A stretch of 7,988 bases of DNA. It comes from Gammaproteobacteria bacterium (lineage in GTDB: Bacteria; Pseudomonadota; Gammaproteobacteria; Steroidobacterales; Steroidobacteraceae). Positions 1 through 5,073 of the stretch are shown piece by piece. Under the pieces are notes generated by a model. It was not told the DNA's origin. It saw nothing but the letters and a program-made list of their open reading frames with translations, and did no database searches. A program made the position numbers and the translations under genes. How positions within the stretch are numbered: the stretch's first letter is position 1; the number at the start of each line of letters is the position of its first letter. The DNA lies in contig PMHN01000036.1 of NCBI GenBank assembly GCA_003156695.1, positions 1,459-9,446 on the forward strand, in the 5' to 3' direction.

Positions 1-575
1 TCGCGACCGAAGTGATGACGCCCGACTTCCTCGCGGCCATCGCCCAGGTCGAAGGTTCCGGCAATCCAGTGGCGCGCACTTACTGGCGCTGGTCGTGGGT
101 GCAGCGGCCGTTTGAGATCTACCGTCCGGCCTCCAGCGCCGTGGGGATGTACCAGATCACCGATGGTACCTTCGCCGAGGCGCGGCACTACTGTGTCCAC
201 GACCACGTGCTGGTGCGCGAGGGCGCCTGGAATGACTGGCGATCCTGCTGGTTCAACCGGCTGTACCTGCGGGTGCTGCCGGGGGACGCGGTAGAGCTGA
301 CGGCGGCGTACCTGGATCTGAGTGTCACGCAAATCCTCGCGCGCCACGCAGTGGCGGCGACAGCGGTGCGTGTGCGGCACGTTGCCGCGACCGTGCACCT
401 GTGCGGCGCGGGGGCGGCCGATGCTTACGTGCGGCGGGGCCTGCACTTCGGTGCGGGGGAGCGCTGTGGGGATCACGATCCGCGCGCTTACCTGCAGAGC
501 ATCGATACGCTTACCGCGGTGTTTACGCGGCTCGCCGACACGGCCGCCGGCCTGGGAGCGGCGGCCCTTCAGTGA
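1..575 (+). CDS. Lytic transglycosylase-like (SLT/lysozyme-fold) protein, 5' end probably outside window
   Basis: This is probably a murein-cleaving enzyme of the soluble-lytic-transglycosylase or lysozyme-like fold acting on peptidoglycan in the periplasm. Near the visible N-terminus, the stretch AIAQVEGSGNP has the layout of the catalytic-Glu motif (usually ESGGNP), with the Glu about 14 residues after the first possible start. About 30 residues later SSAVGMYQIT matches the second SLT motif (A-x-G-x-x-Q). Further on are several Cys, for example in RHYC, RSCW, HLCG and ERCGDHD, which could form disulfides in an exported protein. A GTG at 12 and an ATG at 15 are in frame, but no Shine-Dalgarno (SD) sequence fits in the 11 bases before them, and the frame is open to the window edge. 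A signal peptide therefore probably lies upstream, and the coordinates are given as partial. The stop overlaps the convergent FKBP gene by 7 bases. Fold assignment is fairly sure; substrate and precise family are not. Confidence 0.75.
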   Translation, partial: ATEVMTPDFLAAIAQVEGSGNPVARTYWRWSWVQRPFEIYRPASSAVGMYQITDGTFAEARHYCVHDHVLVREGAWNDWRSCWFNRLYLRVLPGDAVELTAAYLDLSVTQILARHAVAATAVRVRHVAATVHLCGAGAADAYVRRGLHFGAGERCGDHDPRAYLQSIDTLTAVFTRLADTAAGLGAAALQ

Positions 576-1051
576 TGATGGCCGTCGGGCCCGTGCACGT
601 GTCCGTGTGAGAGCTCTTCCGTGGTCGCGGCACGCACGGCGGCGACCTCGACATCGAAGTTGAGATTCTTGCCGGCGAGCGGATGATTGCCATCCAGCGT
701 CACCATGTCGCCGGTGATGTGCGTGACCGTCACCGGCCTGGACCCCTGGTCTGTCTGCGCCTGCAGGCGCATGCCGACGCGGACATTCGCGATGCCCTTC
801 AAAGAACGCCGCGGTACGCGCTGCACGAGCTGCGGGTCGTATTCGCCGTAGCCATCCGCGGGCGGAATTTTCACCTGCAACTTGTCACCCGCGCTCCTGC
901 CCGTCAGTTGCCGCTCGAGTCCCGGGATGAGATTGCCATGCCCGTGCAGATAAGTGAGCGGCTCGCCCGCGGCGGAAGCGTCGATGATTTCCCCGCCATC
1001 GCCTTTGAGCGTGTAGTGGATGCTGACGACCTGGTTGGCTTCGATGCTCAT
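569..1051 (-). CDS. slyD: FKBP-type peptidyl-prolyl cis-trans isomerase, SlyD-like
   Basis: A 160-residue cytoplasmic prolyl isomerase and chaperone of the SlyD type. The FKBP half is seen as VVSIHYTLKGDGGEIID at the start and LIPGLERQLTGRSAGDKLQV, and it is interrupted by an insert-in-flap region (PPADGYGEYDPQLVQRVPR), then closed by NHPLAGKNLNFDVEV. The last 12 residues (HGHVHGPDGHHH) contain six His. This is a short version of the metal-binding tail that lets E. coli SlyD (196 aa) bind nickel for hydrogenase maturation; no hydrogenase gene is visible here. The start MSIEANQ at 1051 is chosen because the fold begins there; the frame stays open 21 codons upstream to an ATG at 1114, but that would run into the preceding PanE-like gene. 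No strong SD is seen. It starts 14 bases after the PanE-like stop, so it is probably the last gene of the gpx operon. Confidence 0.9.
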   Translation of the reverse strand: MSIEANQVVSIHYTLKGDGGEIIDASAAGEPLTYLHGHGNLIPGLERQLTGRSAGDKLQVKIPPADGYGEYDPQLVQRVPRRSLKGIANVRVGMRLQAQTDQGSRPVTVTHITGDMVTLDGNHPLAGKNLNFDVEVAAVRAATTEELSHGHVHGPDGHHH

Positions 1052-1065
1052 ACGCCCAAAGAATA

Positions 1066-2037
1066 CTAGGCGCGTTGCGTGCGGTCGATGGCCGTGACCA
1101 GTGCAGTGAAACATTCGAGCATCGGCAGATCGAGCTTAAGCTCACGGGCGCGGGCCAGTGCATAGCCGAGTGTTTCGTTCACCTCCAGAGGTCGCCCGGC
1201 CTCAAGGTCCTGCAGTGCCGACATGCGGTGCTGTGGCGCGCTCATCTGATACTCGCGCCCGGTGCGCAGGATGAGCTCAACCGCCTCGCTCTCCGGCAGC
1301 GCACACAGCCGTGCGGTCGGCAAAATCGCACGCTCGCTCAGCGGTATGCCCTGCGCCCGGGTGAGCGCACCCATCTCGCGCACCAGCCGCGTCAGCAGCA
1401 GCGCCGAGCCCGGGTCCGACAGGTACTTCCACGTGACCGAGCGCACGCTGACGGATAGCGCCATGAGTCCCACCCAGGCACAGAACTTCGACCACTCGAG
1501 GGTGAGAATCTCCGGGCTGGCCGCCGCGCGCACCCCGGAGGCGTCGATGGTGCGTGCCAGCTGCTGCGCCCGCGCGCTGTCGCCGCCGGCGAGTTCGCCG
1601 ATGAAAATGTTCGCGTTGCGGGTAAAGAGCACTTCGCCTCCCGGCAGCAGCTCACCGCTGGTGTCAGCCAGCGCTCCCAACACGCGCTCCGCGCCGAAGG
1701 CCTGCACCAGCAGTTCGTTCTTCAGCGGGCCGTTCTGGATCGAGAGCGCGACTTCGAAGTGCGCGTGGCGCAGCGCCGCGAGCGCTGGCGCTGTGCCTGG
1801 GGTCTTCACCGCAACAATGAGCGCGCCGGCGCCGGCGAGGTTCGCCGCTTCACTCACCGTGCGCACCGGCACGGTGAACTCATTGAGCCCGCGGATTATC
1901 AGGCCATCCTTGTGGAGTTGTTCCGCACGCCGGCCACGCGCCAGCATCACCACCGAGTGCCCGGCGCGCACCAGGTGGGCGCCGACGATCGAACCCATCG
2001 CACCGGCGCCCAGAACCGCGAACTCAGCTTCGCTCAT
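1066..2037 (-). CDS. 2-dehydropantoate 2-reductase family protein (ApbA/PanE-like)
   Basis: A 323-residue NADPH-dependent reductase of the ketopantoate reductase family; the classical member makes pantoate for coenzyme A synthesis. The N-terminal Rossmann domain shows GAGAMG (G10, G12, G15), VAVKTP (Lys78, the usual family Lys after the third strand) and LSIQNG (Asn102). The C-terminal helical domain has EWSK (Lys184, matching the catalytic Lys) and SALQDLEAGRPLEVN (Glu285, matching the catalytic Glu). The Asn residues normally found 4 and 8 positions after the catalytic Lys are Trp188 and Met192 here. The family is thus clear, but pantoate production is uncertain, so I give no gene symbol. 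It starts 6 bases after the glutathione peroxidase stop with only a weak SD, which suggests translational coupling in an operon. Confidence 0.85.
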   Translation of the reverse strand: MSEAEFAVLGAGAMGSIVGAHLVRAGHSVVMLARGRRAEQLHKDGLIIRGLNEFTVPVRTVSEAANLAGAGALIVAVKTPGTAPALAALRHAHFEVALSIQNGPLKNELLVQAFGAERVLGALADTSGELLPGGEVLFTRNANIFIGELAGGDSARAQQLARTIDASGVRAAASPEILTLEWSKFCAWVGLMALSVSVRSVTWKYLSDPGSALLLTRLVREMGALTRAQGIPLSERAILPTARLCALPESEAVELILRTGREYQMSAPQHRMSALQDLEAGRPLEVNETLGYALARARELKLDLPMLECFTALVTAIDRTQRA

Positions 2038-2043
2038 GGCCGC

Positions 2044-2523
2044 TCACAGCGCCGCGGCGATGTCCTCAAGGACGCCGCTATCTTGCGGTTTGGTCTCCGG
2101 CGGGTAGCGCTTCAGCACCCGGCCGTCCCGGCCGACGAGGAACTTCTCGAAGTTCCAGCTGATCTCTCCGGGAATGCCGGTGTCGACTGCCGTGAGGTAG
2201 CGGTAGACGGGGTGACGGTTGGCGCCGTTTACCTCGAGCTTCGCGCTCAGCGGGAAGCTCACCCCGTAGGTCGTGCTGCAGAAGGTGGCGATGTCCGCTT
2301 CAGTGCCCGGTTCCTGAGCGCCGAACTGGTTGCAGGGAAAACCGATCACGGTGAACCGCTCGGCGGCCAGCTCGCGCTGCAGCTGCTCGAGGGCGGTGTA
2401 CTGGGGCGTGAGTCCACAGCGGCTGGCGACGTTGACGGCGAGTGCCACGCGGCCGCGCAGCGCCCCGAGAAGGTCCGGCGCGCCGTCGATACCGCGTACC
2501 GCAATGTCGTAGAAGTTGCTCAT
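2044..2523 (-). CDS. Glutathione peroxidase family thiol peroxidase (probably thioredoxin-dependent)
   Basis: A 159-residue peroxidase that reduces hydrogen peroxide or organic hydroperoxides in the cytoplasm. The peroxidatic Cys36 sits in NVASRCGLTPQY, followed by FPCNQFGAQEPG with the catalytic Gln69, and SWNFEKFLV with Trp122 and Asn123, so the Cys-Gln-Trp-Asn set is complete. It uses Cys rather than selenocysteine. Cys81 in ATFCSTTYGVSFP falls where the resolving Cys of yeast Gpx3-type enzymes lies, so reduction by thioredoxin is more likely than by glutathione; this is inference from family knowledge. The start at 2523 is preferred because a GGGAG sequence lies about 9 bases upstream; an ATG at 2544 would add seven residues. 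The gene is the first of a leftward operon and is divergent from the ferritin-like gene. Confidence 0.92.
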   Translation of the reverse strand: MSNFYDIAVRGIDGAPDLLGALRGRVALAVNVASRCGLTPQYTALEQLQRELAAERFTVIGFPCNQFGAQEPGTEADIATFCSTTYGVSFPLSAKLEVNGANRHPVYRYLTAVDTGIPGEISWNFEKFLVGRDGRVLKRYPPETKPQDSGVLEDIAAAL

Positions 2524-2615
2524 GCTGGCGAGCTCCCGTGTCATCTCCGGCGGTGCGTGTACGATACACCACCACATGCCCTGCCATGGGCGCGCGCGAG
2601 CAAGGGGGAATCCAC
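2524..2615. promoter_or_regulatory. Divergent control region between glutathione peroxidase and ferritin-like genes
   Basis: These 92 bases must hold promoters for both the leftward peroxidase operon and the rightward ferritin-like gene. On the + strand GTGTCA (2538-2543) and TACGAT (2560-2565) with a 16-base spacer form a plausible sigma70 promoter, each hexamer matching 4 of 6 consensus bases. On the - strand TATCGT (2566-2561) could serve as a -10 element, so the two promoters may overlap. Both assignments are by eye and weak. Confidence 0.4.
2557..2569. promoter_or_regulatory. 13-base palindrome, candidate operator
   Basis: GTGTA-CGA-TACAC is a perfect inverted repeat with 5-base arms and a 3-base centre. 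It covers the putative -10 elements on both strands of the divergent peroxidase/ferritin region. It is the best candidate for a binding site of a dimeric regulator acting on both genes. It does not match the Fur or OxyR consensus as I know them, so the regulator is unknown. A palindrome of this size could also arise by chance. Confidence 0.35.
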
Positions 2616-3074
2616 ATGGCCGCACAACTGAGCAGCGCTCAAACCACCAAGGTCGTCGAGACGCTCAATCATATTCTTGAGCTCGAGCTCGCGGGTCTGG
2701 TCCGCTACCTGCACTACAGCTTCATGATCTTCGGTCACAACCGTATCCCGATCGTCGCCTGGCTGCGCGGCCAGGCCGACGAATCGCAGGCGCACGCCAT
2801 CAAGGCGGGCGAGCACATCACCAACCTCGGCGGGCATCCGTCGCTGCGTATCGGGGGGCTGCTGGAAACGCATAAGCACAATGTCGATGAGATTCTTCGC
2901 GAGGCGCTCACGCACGAGCGCGAGGGCCTGGCGGAGTATCACAAGCTTCTCGACGCGGTGAGCGGCCACAGCATCATGCTGGAAGAATACGCGCGCACCC
3001 AGATCGCCGCCGAAGAGGCGCACGTCGCCGAGATCGACAAGATGCTGCGCAAGCCCGGGTCGATCAAAGGCTGA
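2616..3074 (+). CDS. Ferritin-like (bacterioferritin-type) protein
   Basis: A 152-residue four-helix-bundle protein of the ferritin-like superfamily, resembling small proteins often annotated as bacterioferritin; it probably stores or oxidises iron, or protects against peroxide. Helix A has ELELAGLVRYLHYSF with Glu24 at the expected ligand position, helix B has ADESQAHA (Glu56, His60), helix C has HEREGLAEY (Glu101, Glu103) and helix D has AAEEAHVAEID (Glu133 and His136, a standard E-x-x-H). In helix B the Glu-His spacing is four instead of three. No haem-ligand Met in the position of Bfr Met52 is evident. The ATG at 2616 has a strong SD, AGGGGGA at 2603-2609, six bases upstream. The gene is divergent from the glutathione peroxidase and ends just before a strong hairpin. 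Confidence 0.85.
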   Translation: MAAQLSSAQTTKVVETLNHILELELAGLVRYLHYSFMIFGHNRIPIVAWLRGQADESQAHAIKAGEHITNLGGHPSLRIGGLLETHKHNVDEILREALTHEREGLAEYHKLLDAVSGHSIMLEEYARTQIAAEEAHVAEIDKMLRKPGSIKG

Positions 3075-3077
3075 CGC

Positions 3078-3099
3078 GCCTCTCCCGGATGGGAGAGGC
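3078..3099 (+). terminator. Hairpin, probable terminator of the ferritin-like gene
   Basis: GCCTCTCCC (3078-3086), loop GGAT, then GGGAGAGGC (3091-3099) form a perfect 9-base-pair stem with a tetraloop, starting 4 bases after the stop codon. There is no T tract after it, so it may instead protect the mRNA 3' end or be a factor-dependent or non-canonical terminator. Confidence 0.55.
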
Positions 3100-3198
3100 C
3101 GGGCACCCACGAGGAGTCGCAAAGCGCCGATGTGTGTGGCGCAGCCGTGACGGCATCGCAGTTTTGAGCGAATTCACGGCGCGGCAACCCGGGCCACG

Positions 3199-3204
3199 TA
3201 CACT
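3199..3204 (+). promoter_or_regulatory. Possible -10 element (TACACT) before the small membrane peptide
   Basis: TACACT matches 4 of 6 bases of the sigma70 -10 consensus and would place a transcript start near 3211, giving a leader of about 25 bases before the ATG at 3236. The nearest -35-like sequence, TTCACG at 3173-3178, is 20 bases away, which is long, so this is a tentative call. Confidence 0.3.
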
Positions 3205-3235
3205 GCGCGCCCTGACAGACTTAGGACTCGCACAC

Positions 3236-3331
3236 ATGGAACTGATCGTGACTTCCTTTCTCGCCGCCACGCTGCTACTGGTCGGACACTTCGGCGTGCT
3301 GGTGCGCAACCGCCTGCTCGGCACCCGTTGA
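3236..3331 (+). CDS. Small single-helix membrane peptide, 31 aa
   Basis: I do not recognise this gene. The peptide starts MELIVTSFLAATLLLVGHF and ends in the basic stretch VRNRLLGTR. It is one hydrophobic helix of about 17-20 residues followed by Arg residues, the layout of a small inner-membrane protein with the C-terminus in the cytoplasm. The ATG has an AGGA SD at 3223-3226, nine bases upstream, and a possible -10 element further up. The frame is open back to 3089, but the upstream part is rich in Arg and unlike a protein start, so the short form is preferred. It lies alone between the ferritin-like gene terminator and the ParA gene, 56 bases before the latter. It could be a chance open frame, but SD, start and membrane segment fit together. 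Confidence 0.5.
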   Translation: MELIVTSFLAATLLLVGHFGVLVRNRLLGTR

Positions 3332-3375
3332 GCGCCGCCCGCCGTCGGCCTTAGCCCTCGTGCTGTGCGCGGGCG

Positions 3376-3381
3376 TATGCT
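3376..3381 (+). promoter_or_regulatory. Possible -10 element (TATGCT) for a leaderless ParA transcript
   Basis: TATGCT matches 4 of 6 bases of the -10 consensus and ends 6 bases before the ParA ATG at 3388, where transcription would then begin. No SD is seen before this ATG, which fits a leaderless mRNA. The -35 match (TTAGCC, 3351-3356, 19-base spacer) is poor. Confidence 0.3.
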
Positions 3382-3387
3382 CGCGCC

Positions 3388-4224
3388 ATGAAGATCATCG
3401 CGGTGACCAACATCAAAGGCGGTGTCGGCAAGACCACCGCCGCGGTGAATCTTGCATACCTGTGCGCAGCGGGCCGTCGTGCGACGCTGCTGTGGGATCT
3501 GGATCCGCAGGGCAGCGCGACCTACACCCTGCGCGCTGAGGCGCACCAGGAGGCAACGGCCAAGAAGCTCCTCGCCGGCAAGCGCGAACTGCCGGAGTTG
3601 ATTCTTGCGACCGGCTATGCGGATTTTGACCTGTTGCCGGCGAACTTCTCGTACCGCAACTTCGCGGTGCACCTGGCGCAGCGCCGGCATCCGACCGAGC
3701 GGCTGCTGAAGATGAGCCGTTCGCTGCGCGAGATCTACGACGTGCTGTTCCTGGACTGCCCGGCGGGTATTTCGCTGTTGTCGGAGAACGTGCTGCGGGC
3801 GGCTGACGTCGCGGTCGTGCCGCTGGTGCCCACGCCGCTGTCGGTGCGCATGCTCACACAACTGCGGGAGTTCATCGCACGGGAAGGCTGGACGGATCTC
3901 GCCCTGTTGCCGTTCTTCTCCATGGTCGACCGGCGCAGATCCCTGCATCGCGAGCTGATAGACAGCACGCGCGCGCAGCTGCCGATGCTGCTGGCGACGG
4001 AAGTGCCGTACCGGAGCGAAATCGAGCGCATGACTCTCGAGCGCGTACCGCTCCCGGCGCTTGCACCCAGGAGCGAAGCGGCGCTCATCTATGCCGCGCT
4101 GTGGGCGGAAATTGCACCGTACGTCGATGGGCGGCGGCCCGCCCTGGGCGGCGCGCCGGAACCCGTTCAGAACGGGTCGCCGAACACCAGGCGCCAGCCC
4201 GAGAGCACCCCGGCGACCCGGTAG
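3388..4224 (+). CDS. ParA-family (MinD/ParA/Soj type) ATPase, orphan
   Basis: A 278-residue ATPase of the ParA family, which forms ATP-dependent dimers to position DNA, plasmids or protein cargo. The deviant Walker A motif KGGVGKTT (residues 10-17) has the signature Lys10 plus Lys15. Switch I appears as DLDPQGSAT (37-45) and Walker B as DVLFLDCPAG with Asp123. The N-terminus starts at the first strand (MKIIAVTNIKGG), so there is no DNA-binding extension and it is a short ParA/Soj type. No ParB gene or obvious parS cluster is near, so the cargo is unknown and a role in chromosome segregation cannot be claimed. After about residue 250 the protein ends in a Pro/Gly/Arg-rich, probably disordered tail. 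The part coding for its last 18 residues and the stop overlaps the 3' end of the convergent barrel gene by 58 bases. No SD is seen. Confidence 0.9.
   Translation: MKIIAVTNIKGGVGKTTAAVNLAYLCAAGRRATLLWDLDPQGSATYTLRAEAHQEATAKKLLAGKRELPELILATGYADFDLLPANFSYRNFAVHLAQRRHPTERLLKMSRSLREIYDVLFLDCPAGISLLSENVLRAADVAVVPLVPTPLSVRMLTQLREFIAREGWTDLALLPFFSMVDRRRSLHRELIDSTRAQLPMLLATEVPYRSEIERMTLERVPLPALAPRSEAALIYAALWAEIAPYVDGRRPALGGAPEPVQNGSPNTRRQPESTPATR
4161..4177. repeat. Inverted repeat at the ParA / beta-barrel convergent overlap
   Basis: ACCCGTT (4161-4167), CAG, AACGGGT (4171-4177) is a perfect 7-base inverted repeat with a 3-base loop. It contains the stop codon of the leftward barrel gene and lies inside the ParA coding tail. 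It could stall or end transcription in both directions, although no T tract follows on either strand. Confidence 0.35.
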
Positions 4225-5024
4225 CCAACACCGATGCGCGGCAGCGTAAAGCCGTGAATTTCCCACATGGGCGCGGCGCCGAACATCAGGCCTCCCTCGA
4301 ACTGCACGGTGCGCGCGCTGATCCCTGAGTTCGGCCCGGACGGCGCGTTGAAATAGATGTCGGTGATCGCATAGGGCGCGAGCTGCGCGCGTCGCTCGTG
4401 CCATGACCAGTTGAAGTTGCGGCGCAGCTCCACGCCGTCGCGCAGTCTGGTGAAGGAATCGTTGGGCAGGTCGCTGTCGTGGTAGTGAACGCCGGCGTAG
4501 GCGAGTTCGGCCCGCCACAGCCCCGCGCCGTCCAGGGCGTGGAAGGTGAAATCACTGCGAATTCCCGCGCCGAAGATCACCGCATTGATCTCGGTAGAGG
4601 AGGCGAAAGTGCCGCCGCCCTTGGCATAAGGATAGATATGCCAGGCGTCGTTCAGCCAATAGTCGAGCTCGACGCCGGGCTCGAAGCTCAGGGCGTTGAT
4701 CTGGGTGGGCACGTGCAGGTGCACGAGATCACTGGACTGGAAATTGAAGAACCCCGCGGTCACGGGGAAGATCAGGCGGATCCCGGGGCGGCCCCCGCGC
4801 GGCGCGGCAGCACGCAGCTTGTAGCTGGGCTGCAGCTGATAAACCTGCAGGGTACGTCCGTCGACTTCGTAAATGCCTGAACCGAGCTCGCTCGCAAAGG
4901 CGAAGTTCGCAAAACCGGTGTCGGTCGAGTCCGCGAGGCAAGCGCCGCCCCTGGCCAGTATCACCAGCAGGCAGGCCAGCGCGCCGCGACGGGCGCCGCT
5001 TGCTTTTTTTTTCTCACGTGTCAC
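4167..5024 (-). CDS. Outer-membrane beta-barrel protein with signal peptide, function unknown
   Basis: A 285-residue protein (from the GTG start) probably exported by Sec and inserted in the outer membrane. The N-terminus has a basic region (TREKKKASGARR), a hydrophobic core (GALACLLVILARGGA) and a likely cleavage after CLA, near residue 31. The mature part alternates polar and hydrophobic residues in many aromatic strands (for example GIYEVDGRTLQVYQL, WHIYPYAKGGG, WRAELAYAGVHYH). It ends in WRLVFGDPF, and the terminal Phe is typical of the C-terminal signal read by the BAM complex. It may belong to the solitary autotransporter-type barrels, but this is a guess from the ELGSGIYEV-like start. 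Start choice: GTG at 5024 gives a normal signal peptide; an ATG at 5075 gives a 302-residue form with a very long basic leader and no SD, overlapping the divergent sedolisin start. The signal-peptide region carries a nine-A run. Confidence 0.7.
   Translation of the reverse strand: MTREKKKASGARRGALACLLVILARGGACLADSTDTGFANFAFASELGSGIYEVDGRTLQVYQLQPSYKLRAAAPRGGRPGIRLIFPVTAGFFNFQSSDLVHLHVPTQINALSFEPGVELDYWLNDAWHIYPYAKGGGTFASSTEINAVIFGAGIRSDFTFHALDGAGLWRAELAYAGVHYHDSDLPNDSFTRLRDGVELRRNFNWSWHERRAQLAPYAITDIYFNAPSGPNSGISARTVQFEGGLMFGAAPMWEIHGFTLPRIGVGYRVAGVLSGWRLVFGDPF
5004..5012 (-). repeat. Homopolymer tract of nine A (coding strand) in the signal-peptide region
   Basis: Nine consecutive T on the + strand read as AAA AAA AAA, three Lys codons at residues 5-7 of the barrel protein (GTG start). 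In such GC-rich DNA a homopolymer this long stands out, and Lys could have been coded with AAG. A change of one base would shift the frame before the signal peptide and abolish the protein. Confidence 0.9.
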
Positions 5025-5073
5025 CTTCGCGCATGCTGACCTTAAGGCTTGTTCCTGCGCAAGGAGTCGCGTC
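5025..5073. promoter_or_regulatory. Divergent start region between the barrel and sedolisin genes, with sedolisin SD
   Basis: These 49 bases separate the preferred barrel start from the sedolisin start. AAGGAG at 5061-5066 is a strong SD seven bases before the sedolisin ATG. Small palindromes GCATGC (5031-5036) and CCTTAAGG (5040-5047) are present, and CACGTG (5015-5020) lies just inside the barrel gene. No convincing -35/-10 pair is seen on either strand. Confidence 0.4.

Noticed and set aside
569..607. His-rich FKBP tail as evidence for a hydrogenase or nickel system nearby
   Set aside because: The tail is short and no nickel-enzyme gene is visible, so it only supports SlyD-type membership.
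1262..2631. Two + strand open frames opposite the PanE-like and peroxidase genes
   Set aside because: Low-complexity Ser/Ala/Arg composition and full overlap with well-supported genes on the other strand.
3124..3165. Two small hairpins (3124-3142 and 3144-3154) followed by four T, as a possible terminator or small RNA
   Set aside because: The stems are only 4-5 base pairs and the T run is short and 7 bases away; the stronger hairpin at 3078-3099 already ends the gene.
3064..4518. Long open frame on the - strand opposite ParA (484 codons)
   Set aside because: Its product is rich in Arg, Gln, Ala and His with no domain, and it lies antisense to a clear ParA gene; such frames are common in GC-rich DNA.
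4928..4975. Possible lipobox making the barrel protein a lipoprotein
   Set aside because: The residues before the Cys (Gly-Gly-Ala) do not fit the usual Leu at -3, and the mature part and terminal Phe fit an integral barrel.
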